Shown: positions 19,030 to 28,370 of the stretch, piece after piece
Layout of the letters: each line of letters starts with the position of its first letter
Numbering within the stretch: the stretch's first letter is position 1
Source: Parendozoicomonas sp. Alg238-R29
GTDB lineage: Bacteria > Pseudomonadota > Gammaproteobacteria > Pseudomonadales > Endozoicomonadaceae
Length of the DNA: 60,272 bases
Assembly: GCF_947331445.1 (NCBI RefSeq)
Contig: NZ_CAMZOG010000018.1
Location: 1-60,272 of the forward strand
Direction: 5' to 3'
Notes under the pieces: generated by a model
Told to the model about the DNA's origin: nothing
Seen by the model: only the letters and a program-made list of their open reading frames with translations
The model's database searches: none
Position numbers and translations under genes: made by a program

Positions 19030-20283
19030 ATGGGATTTTCAGGTATCGGGAGAGGCAACTCAGGCATGACCGATGAAGGTAAAGGGCTGACTCTTCTCGT
19101 AGTTGAAGACAACAACTTCCAGCGAGCTATAGCTACAAAGGTTCTCGAAGACCTGGGTTGCGAATGTGTTCTATCCGCAGCTGATGGCGATGACGCCCTG
19201 AGACAGATGGTTGCCCACCCCGACCCCGTTCACATCGTGCTCAGTGATCTTGATATGCCCGGCATGGACGGCGTTGAATTTCTGAGGCATGTCGCAGAAC
19301 AAAAACTCGCCGGCACAGTCGTCATTGCCAGCGCCCTTGATTCAGCACTGATACATACCGTTGAAGATATGGCCCAGGAGCATGGGCTACAGGTTCTCAG
19401 CAACATTGAGAAGCCAGTCACCCGCGATAAGATGCGCCGAGTTATTGAACAGTACCGAAAAGAAGACAGGGCAAGAAACCCAGAAAAGTGGTCTGACTCT
19501 TTCTCGGAAGAAGATATCATCCATGGTCTGGATAACAATGAGTTCGAAGTCTGGTATCAACCCAAAGTAAGAATGAGCGATGGTGCCTGGGTTTCTTCAG
19601 AAGCATTGGCTCGCTGGAACCATCCGGAGCACGGAATTGTTTTCCCGGCCCGCTTTGTTCCGGTTATGGAAAAGTCCGGCATTATCGACCAGCTGACATG
19701 GAAGCAGGTTCACGAAATCGTTGAGCACCTTTGCCAATGGCAAAGAGAAGGGAAAGACATTTCTGTTGCGGTTAATCTCTCACCCACACTCCTCGAAGAT
19801 ATGGATATGCCTGGGAAGTTAGAAGAGATTATGGCCCACCATGGGGTTTCAACTTGCCGTATGACTCTGGAGCTGACTGAAAATGTTGTGATGAGAAATA
19901 TGGCTCGAAGTCTGGAGACTCTTGCCCGACTGCGTATAAAAGGATTTTCCTTATCTATTGATGACTTTGGTACCGGCTTCTCCAATTTTCAGCAGTTAAA
20001 CCGCATCCCATTTTCTGAGCTAAAAATTGACCAGTCCTTTGTTATGGGGCTTGGTGTAAAAGAGTCCTGCAAAACCATTGTTCTCTCAAACATTGAGCTG
20101 GCTTCCCGTCTGGGGCTAAAGACCGTGGCTGAGGGGGTTGAAACGCCTGAAAGCTGGCATGAACTCAAATCCATGGGATGTGATTACTCTCAGGGCTATC
20201 TCATCGCACGCCCAATGCCCTTCAATAAACTAGCGGCATGGGAAAAAGACTGGCGGCAGCGCTACCAGTCTTTAACTAAATAA
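19030..20283 (+). CDS. Response regulator with EAL c-di-GMP phosphodiesterase domain
   Basis: Residues 16-135 form a receiver domain with the phospho-acceptor Asp in VLSDLDMPGMDG (about residue 72). Residues about 165-405 form an EAL domain with all the key residues visible: SEALARW, NLSP, LELTEN, IDDFGTGFSN, LKIDQSFV, AEGVET and the Q in SQGYLIARPM. It should therefore be an active phosphodiesterase that lowers c-di-GMP on phosphorylation. No sensor kinase is adjacent. AGGA lies 4 bases upstream of the ATG. The stop overlaps the convergent cysteine-rich gene by 8 bases. Confidence 0.9.
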   Translation: MGFSGIGRGNSGMTDEGKGLTLLVVEDNNFQRAIATKVLEDLGCECVLSAADGDDALRQMVAHPDPVHIVLSDLDMPGMDGVEFLRHVAEQKLAGTVVIASALDSALIHTVEDMAQEHGLQVLSNIEKPVTRDKMRRVIEQYRKEDRARNPEKWSDSFSEEDIIHGLDNNEFEVWYQPKVRMSDGAWVSSEALARWNHPEHGIVFPARFVPVMEKSGIIDQLTWKQVHEIVEHLCQWQREGKDISVAVNLSPTLLEDMDMPGKLEEIMAHHGVSTCRMTLELTENVVMRNMARSLETLARLRIKGFSLSIDDFGTGFSNFQQLNRIPFSELKIDQSFVMGLGVKESCKTIVLSNIELASRLGLKTVAEGVETPESWHELKSMGCDYSQGYLIARPMPFNKLAAWEKDWRQRYQSLTK

Positions 20284-20500
20284 CAGGAGTCGAAAGCTCT
20301 TCAGCTTTCTTCAGTTTTTCCAGGCAAGTTTTACAAAGACAGGATTTCTCAGATAATCCTTCAGGTCTGGTTCCCAAACGGGGAAGATCAAAACACCAGC
20401 ACGTGTCCTTTCCTGCCACAACACCACACCCCACTGCATCACCACACCCTACTGCATCACCACAAAGTGGGCAGGTATCTTTTTTTCCACGGTTACTCAT
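20276..20500 (-). CDS. Cysteine-rich CWC-family protein
   Basis: This 74-residue protein has paired cysteines (CPLCG, CGDAVGCG, CWC, CLCKTCLEKL), matching the Cys-rich CWC family, which probably binds zinc. The start at 20500 follows CAGGAG. An exact six-residue duplication (GDAVGC twice) comes from two 18-bp tandem units at 20425-20460 that differ at one base. The function is unknown. Confidence 0.75.
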   Translation of the reverse strand: MSNRGKKDTCPLCGDAVGCGDAVGCGVVAGKDTCWCFDLPRLGTRPEGLSEKSCLCKTCLEKLKKAEELSTPVI

Positions 20501-20841
20501 AAATGCTCCTGCCAGGAACCCTTCGATTTGCATAAAAAAAAGGGCTACTTTCATAGTCTGCAGTGTAAAGGGAGCACTTACATCAGGGAAATATCGGATT
20601 ATCCCGACCATATTCAACACCACTTCGGGACAAATACAGCGCCCAATTCGCTTGCGTGGCTCTGCCCCCTTCTCTAAAATGCCCGGTTCCTGTGATTTTC
20701 AGTGGCGACACTGTTCTCACAGATACATTTCCCGGAAATATCCTGAAGGGTATTTCCATTACTCCTTGCCTTACCTAGCACCGAAAACTGGATTCAGCAT
20801 TTCGACGCACAAGGAAGGCTGATAACCCGTAAGGAGCAGTC
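20501..20841. other. Gene-free spacer: rpsF operon leader
   Basis: These 341 bases separate the CWC gene (-) from rpsF (+). The last 60 bases contain CCTTGCC and GGAAGGC segments that can pair. The S6:S18 complex is known to bind the rpsF leader in many bacteria, so this is a likely autoregulatory site, but I could not draw the conserved CCG-bulge structure with certainty. Confidence 0.4.
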
Positions 20842-21261
20842 ATGCGTCATTACGAAATTGTGTTCCTTGTACACCCTGACCAGAGCGAGCAGGTTCCCGC
20901 AATGGTTGAGCGTTACAAGAAGCTCATTGAAGAAGATAACGGTTCTGTACATCGTCTGGAAGACTGGGGTCGCCGCCAACTGGCTTTCCCAATTCAGAAG
21001 ATTCACAAAGCTCACTACGTTCTGATGAACGTTGAGTGTGGCGATGCAGCTCTGGCTGAACTGACCAGCAACTTCCGTTTCAACGACGCTGTTATCCGTA
21101 ACATGGTTATTCGTCGTAACGAAGCTATCACCGAGCCTTCCATCATGATGCAAGCTGATGAGCGTCAAGAGCGCCGCGACGACCGTCGTGAAGATCGCCG
21201 TGAAGAGCGTCGTGAAGCTCCTGCTGCCGACAAAGCTGCTTCCGAAGAAGCTGCAGAATAA
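20842..21261 (+). CDS. rpsF: 30S ribosomal protein S6
   Basis: S6 binds 16S rRNA together with S18 in the central domain of the 30S subunit. [19 protein letters not shown] and [21 protein letters not shown] are diagnostic. The 139-residue length includes a charged Arg/Glu-rich tail ([16 protein letters not shown]), common in gammaproteobacteria. AAGGAG lies upstream of the ATG. It is first in the operon rpsF-rpsR-(membrane protein)-rplI. Confidence 0.98.
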   Translation: MRHYEIVFLVHPDQSEQVPAMVERYKKLIEEDNGSVHRLEDWGRRQLAFPIQKIHKAHYVLMNVECGDAALAELTSNFRFNDAVIRNMVIRRNEAITEPSIMMQADERQERRDDRREDRREERREAPAADKAASEEAAE

Positions 21262-21314
21262 CCCAGGTTTAAGGCCTGATTTCAGGATAACCGTCTAATA
21301 AGGAGACGTTGCAA

Positions 21315-21539
21315 ATGGCACGTTTTTTCCGTCGTCGCAAGTTCTGCCGTTTCACTGCTGAAGGCGTTCAGGAGATCGATTACAAAGATCTGAACACCCT
21401 GAAGGCGTACATCACCGAAACCGGCAAGATCGTACCTAGCCGTATTACTGGCACCAAGGCTCGTTACCAGCGTCAGCTGGCTACTGCCATCAAGCGTGCT
21501 CGTTACGTTGCTCTGCTGCCTTACACCGATCGCCACTAA
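21315..21539 (+). CDS. rpsR: 30S ribosomal protein S18
   Basis: S18 pairs with S6 on the 30S platform. The 74-residue sequence [17 protein letters not shown] to [13 protein letters not shown] is canonical. I chose the ATG at 21315, with AAGGAG 8-13 bases upstream, over a TTG two codons earlier. Confidence 0.98.
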   Translation: MARFFRRRKFCRFTAEGVQEIDYKDLNTLKAYITETGKIVPSRITGTKARYQRQLATAIKRARYVALLPYTDRH

Positions 21540-21594
21540 TCGATCAGGTAAGACAGAGCGGCAGTTCTTAGTAATCGCCGCCATGGAGTGAATA

Positions 21595-22458
21595 ATGCGT
21601 GCGCTGAGTGAGTTCATCATGCGTGGAAGATTACAGGCTGCATTTGTTGCAGTGCTGGCTTCTGCTACACCCATGATGTTCTGGCTGAGCGCAGCAGCTG
21701 TCGCGCTGGTTACACTCCGGCGTGGTTTTTCAGATGGTTTGCAGGTTGCTCTCTGGGCAATTCTTCCAGCCATCGCCTGGACATGGGCCGGGCAACCTTT
21801 AGGTTTGCTCTGCATCGTTATCACAATGGTTTTAGCCATGTGTTTACGACGTACCATGTCCTGGAGCAGTACACTGTTGGGAGTGCTGCCAACGGGTTTA
21901 GTTGCCGCATGGTGCGTAGTAACTTACTACGGCCCGCAAATGAACGTCGTTGTTAGTGCTTTCCATAAGTTTTATGGCTCGGATTTCAGTACTGCTTTCG
22001 CTCACGGAGCGAAACTGACAGACACCGAATTTCGAACCTTGATTGAAGCCAGTTTTTTGAAAAGTGTTTCCCTTACCGCCTGTATCAGTTCTGTACTGTC
22101 ACTGGTGCTGGGGCGCTTCTGGCAATCCCGCCTCTATAACCCTGGTGGTTTGCGAGAAGAATTGTTAGAACTTCGCTTTTCGCCCACAGCATCATTCATT
22201 ATGTTGCTGATGTTAACAGTGGTTTCTTTTAGCCCAGGGTTAGTAGCAGCTGCCATGCAACCTGTTACCATCGTTCCCCTGCTTGTTGCCGGAGCAGTGC
22301 TTGTTCACGCTCTGTTATGGAAGCAAGGGATGGGGCAAAGCTGGTTTGTACTGTTTTACATATTGCTGTTAGCGGTTTATCCCGTGGTTGTATTACTGGC
22401 CTGTCTAGACAGCCTGCTGAATATTCGAGCTCGTCTCGAACACAGGATGTCGGACTAA
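21595..22458 (+). CDS. DUF2232-type inner membrane protein
   Basis: This 287-residue protein has seven to eight hydrophobic segments (for example ATPMMFWLSAAAVALVTL and the C-terminal WFVLFYILLLAVYPVVVLLACL). It lies between rpsR and rplI, where many gammaproteobacteria, including Pseudomonas, carry a DUF2232/YybS-like membrane protein of unknown role. GGAG lies 6 bases from the ATG. It is probably co-transcribed with the ribosomal genes. Confidence 0.8.
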   Translation: MRALSEFIMRGRLQAAFVAVLASATPMMFWLSAAAVALVTLRRGFSDGLQVALWAILPAIAWTWAGQPLGLLCIVITMVLAMCLRRTMSWSSTLLGVLPTGLVAAWCVVTYYGPQMNVVVSAFHKFYGSDFSTAFAHGAKLTDTEFRTLIEASFLKSVSLTACISSVLSLVLGRFWQSRLYNPGGLREELLELRFSPTASFIMLLMLTVVSFSPGLVAAAMQPVTIVPLLVAGAVLVHALLWKQGMGQSWFVLFYILLLAVYPVVVLLACLDSLLNIRARLEHRMSD

Positions 22459-22486
22459 TCCAATTTCTGGTGAAAGGTAGATACAA

Positions 22487-22933
22487 ATGGAAGTTATTCT
22501 TCTTGAAAAAGTCGCCAACCTCGGCGCACTGGGTGACAAGGTTAAAGTTAAAGCTGGTTATGGCCGTAACTTTCTGGTTCCTTTTGGTAAAGCTGTTCCA
22601 GCTACCAAAGACAACGTTGCTCAATTCGAAGCTCGCCGTGCTGAGCTGGAAAAAGCAGCTAATGAGAAGCTTGCTACTGCACAACAGCGCGCAGAACAAC
22701 TGGATGAAATCGAACTGACCATCACTGCCAAAGCTGGCGATGAAGGCAAACTGTTCGGTTCTATCGGTACTCGCGACCTGGCTGAGTCTATCTCTGCCGT
22801 TGGCGTTGAAGTTGCCAAAAGCGAAATTCGTCTGCCTGCTGGTCCTATCCGTACCATCGGCGAATTCGACATCGCTCTGCAGCTGCACACTGATGTATCT
22901 GCAACTGTTAAGGTATTCGTTGAAGCTGAATAA
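22487..22933 (+). CDS. rplI: 50S ribosomal protein L9
   Basis: L9 binds 23S rRNA at the base of the L1 stalk. The 148 residues start [30 protein letters not shown], the N-terminal RNA-binding domain, followed by the long connecting helix rich in Ala, Glu and Lys and the C-terminal domain. The length is standard. A strong terminator follows. Confidence 0.98.
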   Translation: MEVILLEKVANLGALGDKVKVKAGYGRNFLVPFGKAVPATKDNVAQFEARRAELEKAANEKLATAQQRAEQLDEIELTITAKAGDEGKLFGSIGTRDLAESISAVGVEVAKSEIRLPAGPIRTIGEFDIALQLHTDVSATVKVFVEAE

Positions 22934-22986
22934 GTTTCACGGCTTTTAGCAACAACTGCTATCAGCAACGAACGCCTATACAAAAA

Positions 22987-23022
22987 AGCCGCTGCCATCT
23001 TATGATGTCAGTGGCTTTTTTT
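22987..23022 (+). terminator. Rho-independent terminator of the rpsF-rplI operon
   Basis: AGCCGCTG pairs with CAGTGGCT (one G-U pair) and is followed by a run of seven T residues. Confidence 0.85.
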
Positions 23023-23101
23023 ATTTGTTTTACCCGAGCTGCCCCAGCCGGTAATATAATTTTTCTTCCAGATTTACGTTAGACAGGTTTCCACCACGCT
23101 T

Positions 23102-24502
23102 ATGCTGGACACAGAGATCTCCAGAGAACTGCCTATTGATGAGGCTCTGGCCTCCCTCAAAACTCCGCCGCACTCCATTGAGGCTGAGCAGTCGGTACTT
23201 GGTGGTTTAATGCTGGATAACGAAGCCTGGGATAAGGTCGGGGATAAAGTCACAACAGATGATTTCTATAACCCCGCCCACCGCCAGTTATTCGAATGCG
23301 TACAAGCTCTGGCTCTGGAGTCTAAGCCTTTTGACCCCATTACTGTTGCTGAAGAATTGGATCGGAAAGGTCACCTTGAAGAAAGTGGTGGCATTTCTTA
23401 TCTGACAGAACTGGTTGAAAGTATTCCCAGCGTTGCCAATCTTCGAGCTTATGCCGAGATCGTTTACGAACGCTCCGTTCTTCGGCAACTGATCAGCGCA
23501 TCCCAGCGAATAGCAGATGCTGCCTATGTTCCGGAAGGCCGGAAAGCCGATGATGTTGTTGAGATGGCGGAACGGGAAGTTTTCAACATTGCTGAATCCC
23601 GAGCCAAAGAAGGTGGTCCGGTAGGCGCCCGAGAACTGCTAAAGAGAACTGTCGAGAAGATTGACGAGCTGTTCAAAACCACCGGTATGATTACCGGCTT
23701 GACGACTGGCTTTAAAGATCTGGATGAGATGACATCCGGCTTTCAACCGTCCGATATGATAGTTGTCGCAGCCCGTCCTTCTATGGGTAAAACCACCTTC
23801 TCCATGAACCTTGTTGAGAATGCGCTGTTGTCATCTGACGACTGTGTTGTGGTGTTCAGTCTGGAAATGCCTGCTGAACAGTTAATGATGCGGAGCCTGT
23901 CATCCCTGGGGCGCATTGACCAAGGTAAAGTGCGTACAGGTAAGTTGGAAGATGAAGACTGGCCCAAACTTTCCAATGCAGTAAAAAGCCTGAAAGAGAA
24001 AAAACTTTTTATCGATGACTCCGCAGGTATAAGTCCACAGGAGATGCGTACCCGTTTGCGCCGTATTCATCGGGAACATGGCAAAATCGGCATGGTAATG
24101 ATCGATTACCTGCAGTTAATGCAAATCCCCGGTTTCAGTGAAGGTCGAACCAACGAGATTTCTGAGATATCCCGCTCCATCAAAGCAATGGCGAAAGAGT
24201 TTGAATGCCCGGTTATTGCTCTTTCTCAGCTAAACCGATCTTTGGAGCAACGCCCTAACAAACGCCCTGTAAACTCAGACCTCCGTGAATCCGGAGCGAT
24301 TGAGCAGGATGCAGACGTCATTATGTTTATTTACCGGGATGAAGTGTACAACCCGGATACCGAACACAAAGGCGTTGCAGAAATCATTATTGGTAAGCAG
24401 CGTAACGGCCCTATTGGCTCTGTACGTGTTGCCTTCCTGGGTCGTCTTTCCCGCTTTGAAAACCTTGCTCCGGAGGCTTACGGCAATTTTGTTGATGATT
24501 AA
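23102..24502 (+). CDS. dnaB: Replicative DNA helicase
   Basis: DnaB is the hexameric 5'-3' helicase at the replication fork. The 466 residues hold the N-terminal DnaG-interacting domain (PPHSIEAEQSVLGGLMLDN) and the RecA-like domain with Walker A ARPSMGKTTF, Walker B-type IGMVMIDYLQLM, and SDLRESGAIEQDADVI. The gene commonly follows rplI in gammaproteobacteria. Its 3' end overlaps the convergent MFS gene by about 90 bases. Confidence 0.98.
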   Translation: MLDTEISRELPIDEALASLKTPPHSIEAEQSVLGGLMLDNEAWDKVGDKVTTDDFYNPAHRQLFECVQALALESKPFDPITVAEELDRKGHLEESGGISYLTELVESIPSVANLRAYAEIVYERSVLRQLISASQRIADAAYVPEGRKADDVVEMAEREVFNIAESRAKEGGPVGARELLKRTVEKIDELFKTTGMITGLTTGFKDLDEMTSGFQPSDMIVVAARPSMGKTTFSMNLVENALLSSDDCVVVFSLEMPAEQLMMRSLSSLGRIDQGKVRTGKLEDEDWPKLSNAVKSLKEKKLFIDDSAGISPQEMRTRLRRIHREHGKIGMVMIDYLQLMQIPGFSEGRTNEISEISRSIKAMAKEFECPVIALSQLNRSLEQRPNKRPVNSDLRESGAIEQDADVIMFIYRDEVYNPDTEHKGVAEIIIGKQRNGPIGSVRVAFLGRLSRFENLAPEAYGNFVDD

Positions 24503-25733
24503 AAATCATCGCTATGAAACCACATAACCCAGCAAAGACAAGAACATAGCCTGTTCCATAATTGGTGGCTGTTTTCTCTGCGATATAAGTGGCCAGTAGG
24601 GGCGTCATGCCACCACTCAGTGCAAAACCGATATTGTAAGACACTCCTGAGCCGGTATAACGGATATCTGTTGTGAACTGTTGACTGAATATCCACATAC
24701 TACCTGCGCACATCATTGCCACCAGAATAGAACTGGCTACCAAGGCTAACTGTGGCAGTCGCGACATGTCGGATAAAATAAACTGTGTCATTGGCAGGCT
24801 TATACAGATGATGGCCAAATAGGACATAAACGACAGTCGTCCACACCACTTGTCGGCCATAAAACCAAAGAACAAGCTGAGCAAGGCAGCAACAACACAT
24901 GTTGCTGAGCTCAAAAGAGTTATGAATTCATCATTTGTCGGAAATTGCCTTCCAAGCCAAATGGGAAGGAATACCAGCAGGTAAATAGAAGTAAAACCAT
25001 GGGCCATGGTAGACAGCATACCGGTAACCACAGCCTTGGGGTGATTGGCAATGAGGTGCATTAAAGGTACAGCGTGTACGCTTTTGTTTTTTTGTATAGC
25101 CAGAAAGCCCGCGGTTTCTCGAAAGTGGGTACGAATTAGGTAGCCAATAATCCCTAACCCTCCACCAATCATAAACGCAATACGCCACCCCATTTCCACC
25201 ATAGTTTCAGGTGACATCAAGGCTTTGAGTAGGGCATGAATCAAATGCCCCAGTGCCAGCCCAAAAATCATACCGCAGACAACCGTACAGGATGCAAATG
25301 CTTTCCGAGTCGGTAAAATTTCCTGGGTATAAGTGAGTGCACCACCAACTTCTCCCCCCATTGACACCCCTTGAAGCAGACGAAGCCCCAGCAGCAGAAG
25401 CGGTGCGGCAGCTCCCAGAGTGGAATACCCGGGCAGCAAGCCTATAAATGCTGTGCTGGCAGCCATTAACAGAATAGTTACCGAAAAAGGTTTTTTTCGC
25501 CCATGTCGGTCACCAATATGGCCGAAAAGAGCAGCACCAAAAGGTCGGGATAGGTAACCGATACCAAAAGTGGCAAACGTCAGAAGAAGTCCGCTAACGT
25601 CACTTTCGTTAGGGAAAAAGATTGCGCTGGTGTACGGTGCCATCAGCGCATAAATCATAAAGTCGTAGGTTTCCAGCGCACAGCCAATGGTACATACCAA
25701 TAGCATGCGATATTGACTGGCGTTGGTTTTCAT
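24411..25733 (-). CDS. MFS transporter, metabolite:H+ symporter (ProP/ShiA-like) family
   Basis: The 440-residue protein has 12 predicted membrane segments. RPFGAALFGHIGDRHGRKKP is the loop 2-3 signature of the metabolite:proton symporter subfamily, and LRLLQGVSMGGEVGGALTYTQE continues the family pattern. Members import osmolytes, dicarboxylates or aromatic acids; the substrate cannot be told here. The start at 25733 follows GGGAGAGG; a start five codons upstream is possible. The last 30 codons overlap dnaB, so the true C-terminus is unusually long. Confidence 0.88.
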   Translation of the reverse strand: MKTNASQYRMLLVCTIGCALETYDFMIYALMAPYTSAIFFPNESDVSGLLLTFATFGIGYLSRPFGAALFGHIGDRHGRKKPFSVTILLMAASTAFIGLLPGYSTLGAAAPLLLLGLRLLQGVSMGGEVGGALTYTQEILPTRKAFASCTVVCGMIFGLALGHLIHALLKALMSPETMVEMGWRIAFMIGGGLGIIGYLIRTHFRETAGFLAIQKNKSVHAVPLMHLIANHPKAVVTGMLSTMAHGFTSIYLLVFLPIWLGRQFPTNDEFITLLSSATCVVAALLSLFFGFMADKWCGRLSFMSYLAIICISLPMTQFILSDMSRLPQLALVASSILVAMMCAGSMWIFSQQFTTDIRYTGSGVSYNIGFALSGGMTPLLATYIAEKTATNYGTGYVLVFAGLCGFIAMIFNHQQNCRKPPEQGFQSGKDDPGRQHVQSQ

Positions 25734-25782
25734 TGCGACCTCTCCCATTGCAACTTTCCGACATAAGGCCAAAGAAACTAGA

Positions 25783-26022
25783 TCAAGCTTCTATAACTTC
25801 CCAGTCGCTTTGATGGGTGTCGGTTTGGATTTTCTTCAATCGAACTGCATTGTTGGCGAGAAAGTAGAGAGCCCCCTGACGCGCATCAACCAGTTGCACG
25901 CCATAGGCGTTAGATGTTGTTGCTCCAAACAGGGCATCACGAATACTGTCGAAGAATGACACTGTGCAACCCGTGCAATATCCACAGAAGCGGGCAAGTC
26001 TAGCAGTGGTTTGGATTACCAT
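25783..26022 (-). CDS. Small hypothetical protein
   Basis: This 79-residue ORF has a CGYCTGC motif near the N-terminus and a mixed, non-repetitive composition. I do not recognise it. No strong ribosome site precedes the ATG. It precedes the MFS gene on the same strand and ends 49 bases before it. Because its surroundings are decayed, it may also be a remnant. Confidence 0.35.
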   Translation of the reverse strand: MVIQTTARLARFCGYCTGCTVSFFDSIRDALFGATTSNAYGVQLVDARQGALYFLANNAVRLKKIQTDTHQSDWEVIEA

Positions 26023-26040
26023 TGTTGAACAGTAGAAAGC

Positions 26041-26078
26041 AAAACGGATGCAAGCATCTGGAAACCTGCATCCGTTTT
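26041..26078 (-). terminator. Strong hairpin terminator
   Basis: AAAACGGATGCA pairs perfectly with TGCATCCGTTTT across a 14-base loop, 14 bases beyond the - strand gene end at 26092. A and T flanks allow use in either direction. Confidence 0.8.
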
Positions 26079-26091
26079 AGAAACAACGTGT

Positions 26092-26175
26092 TCAGGCCGG
26101 GAAAGCACCTTCCCAAACAATCTTCTGATAGTTAACCGGGTCAGTATTACCTTCAGTGCTGAGAACAGCCTTACC
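26092..26175 (-). pseudogene. 3' remnant of an unidentified - strand gene
   Basis: The - strand reads LIVKEKGKAVLSTEGNTDP then VNYQKIVWEGAFPA and a stop at 26092-26094, followed by a strong terminator. It has the composition of a real protein C-terminus, but no start or body is present upstream. The upstream boundary is approximate. I do not recognise the family. Confidence 0.5.
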
Positions 26176-26438
26176 TTTCTCCTTTACGATTAGATGAAAC
26201 CCGTGGACCACTGGAAAAAGATCTTGATGTTTTAGCGACCGCCGTCAGTGCTCAACTAGACGCTACAGAGAAAACACTCAGTAATGAATCAAAACCAGTG
26301 ATGAAAAAGTTAAGAAAGCAGTGGCACTATATAGAGCCACGATTCACTAACTACACTGAAGGTTTGTCGCCATTTATTATTGATCGGATTGGAAGTCAGA
26401 TGGTCAGCCAGTTGCAGGCTTTGGATAGCTCTTCATAA
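26161..26438 (+). pseudogene. 3' remnant of an unidentified + strand gene
   Basis: A + frame is open after a TGA at 26158-26160, to a TAA at 26436-26438. It reads PYLSPLRLDETRGPLEKDL, then further on KKLRKQWHYIEPRFTNYTEG and QALDSSS. The composition is protein-like and helical, but there is no start codon near the 5' end. It abuts the - strand remnant, so two broken genes appear to be joined near 26175. The family is unknown. Confidence 0.4.
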
Positions 26439-26461
26439 ACAGGGTGTTACCGAACTGTCGC

Positions 26462-26962
26462 CTATAGTGGTAATGAAAGGCTGCGCTTAATAGTCTTCAT
26501 TACCACTTGAGTCTCAAACTGCTTTACATTGGCCGCATTCAAAAGGTAAGCCGTCGCAAACCGCTCTTACTCATCCATGTTTTCTGCGCTCAAAATCATC
26601 ACAAAGTCACTGGCACCCGTTACGTAGTAACATTGAGAAACTAAAGGGTGTGCTCTCATTTCCTGCTCAAAACGTTGGTGATGAATCAGCGATTCTTCAT
26701 GAAAGGTTACGGTAGTGATAATGGTGAAAGGGCGACTGGCTGCTTTGGGAGAAACAACGACAACTTCCCGCTCAATAACTCCAATCTTTCTCAAGTGCTT
26801 TACTCGCTGCAGACAGGCGCTGGGAGACAGCCCAACCTCTTCAGAAAGCTGTTCAGCTGTATAGCGGTTTTCCTGCAGAAAACTATGAAGAGCCAGGGTA
26901 CTGAAAAGTGGAAGAATAGCGTCTGATACAGAGCATAAAACCTGTAGGGTAGTAACCTTCAC
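26462..26962 (-). pseudogene. Lrp/AsnC-family regulator with in-frame stop
   Basis: The frame encodes an Lrp-type regulator: helix-turn-helix RYTAEQLSEEVGLSPSACLQRVKHL, then an effector domain with CYYVTGASDFVMIL. A TAA at 26567-26569 replaces the codon expected after ENMDE. The same frame continues with ERFATAYLLNAANVKQF and ETQVVMKTIKRSL to a TAG at 26462-26464, giving the normal length of about 166 residues. A Tyr codon changed to a stop is the simplest reading. The N-terminal 20 residues are also atypical. It lies 18 bases from metY and may once have controlled it. Confidence 0.8.
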
Positions 26963-26980
26963 AGGTTTTATGAGAGCACA

Positions 26981-28255
26981 TTAGATAGAAGCAGCGAGGG
27001 CCTGTTCCAGATCGGCAAGAATATCGTCGATATGTTCAATACCAATTGAGAGACGCACCATATCCCGGCTTACACCCGCAGCTACCAGCTCTTCGTCGTT
27101 CAGTTGGCGGTGAGTTGTAGAAGCTGGATGGCAAGCCAGCGACTTGGCATCACCAATATTTACCAGTCGCGTTACCAACTGGAGGGCATCAATAAACTTA
27201 GCTCCCGCTTCCTGCCCACCTTTGATACCAAAACTGAGAATGCCTGAAGCCTGGCCATTCATATACTTCTGGCACAGCTCATGATCTTTTGAGTCTGGCA
27301 AACCAGAATAATTAACCCATTCCACCTGAGGGTGATTCTGCAACGCATTGGCAACCGCCAAAGCATTGAAACAGTGACGCTCCATGCGTAGAGAAAGGGT
27401 TTCAATACCCTGCAAAATCTGGAAGGCATTCAGAGGGGAAATTGCCGCACCAGTATTACGCAGAGGAACAACACGGGCACGACCAATAAACGCAGCCTCG
27501 CCCATAGCTTCTGTGTAAACTACTCCGTGGTAAGAAGGATCTGGAGTATTCAGAACAGAGAAGCGTTCTTTGTTTTTTGCCCAAGGGAATTTAGCAGAAT
27601 CTATAATCACACCACCAACAGAAGTACCATGACCACCGAGATACTTGGTTAATGAGTGAATAACAATATCAGCGCCAAACTCAAAAGGTCGCAGCAACGC
27701 TGGGGACGCAACGGTGTTATCAACTATCAATGGTACTCCTCTGGCGTGTACAGCATTAGCCAAAGCTTCGATATCAACAATATTGCCCAGTGGGTTACCA
27801 ACTGATTCACAAAACACTGCTTTGGTGTTGTCATCAATCAGAGCAACCAATGCATCAATATCATCGTGGGGAGCCATACGCACTTCAATACCTTGCTTAG
27901 GCAGGGTATGTGCGAACAGGTTATAGGTTCCGCCGTAAAGCTTGTTGATACTCACGATATTGTCGCCAGCTTCGGCAATTGTCTGAATCGCATAAGTAAT
28001 GGCGGCCATACCGGATGCTACAGCCAGTGCACCAACCCCCCCTTCCAGAGCGGCCATACGCTCTTCAAGAACAGCAGTTGTAGGGTTCATGATGCGGGTA
28101 TAAATATTACCGGGAACTTTCAGATCAAATAAGTCCGCACCATGCTGAGTACTGTCAAAGGCATAAGATGTGGTCTGGTAAACAGGCACAGCTACGGCCT
28201 TGGTTGTCGGCTCGGGTGAATAACCGGCGTGAATTGCTTTCGTTTCTATTTTCAT
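26981..28255 (-). CDS. metY: O-acetylhomoserine sulfhydrylase / aminocarboxypropyltransferase
   Basis: This PLP enzyme of the Cys/Met metabolism family makes homocysteine from O-acetylhomoserine and sulfide. The 424 residues show TKAIHAGYSPEPTTKAVAVP, YTRIMNPTTAVLEERMAALEGG, the PLP lysine in HSLTKYLGGHGTSVGG, and LGDAKSL-like VNIGDAKSLACHPASTTH near the C-terminus, characteristic of MetY rather than MetB. The gene follows the broken Lrp-type regulator on the same strand. Confidence 0.95.
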   Translation of the reverse strand: MKIETKAIHAGYSPEPTTKAVAVPVYQTTSYAFDSTQHGADLFDLKVPGNIYTRIMNPTTAVLEERMAALEGGVGALAVASGMAAITYAIQTIAEAGDNIVSINKLYGGTYNLFAHTLPKQGIEVRMAPHDDIDALVALIDDNTKAVFCESVGNPLGNIVDIEALANAVHARGVPLIVDNTVASPALLRPFEFGADIVIHSLTKYLGGHGTSVGGVIIDSAKFPWAKNKERFSVLNTPDPSYHGVVYTEAMGEAAFIGRARVVPLRNTGAAISPLNAFQILQGIETLSLRMERHCFNALAVANALQNHPQVEWVNYSGLPDSKDHELCQKYMNGQASGILSFGIKGGQEAGAKFIDALQLVTRLVNIGDAKSLACHPASTTHRQLNDEELVAAGVSRDMVRLSIGIEHIDDILADLEQALAASI

Positions 28256-28370
28256 GAAGTCTGTCTGCGGATTTTTGATTGTAATTTTCGCGGAATCAGG
28301 TTACCGAACAAAAGCACCGAATTGGAAGAGCTGGGCTAACCTGAAAAGAGGGTTTACTAAGGATTCTGCC

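Noticed and set aside
20403-20822. 139-codon + strand ORF upstream of rpsF
   Set aside because: It is antisense to the CWC gene and lies in the rpsF leader; low-complexity His/Pro/Ser repeats come from the 18-bp duplication.
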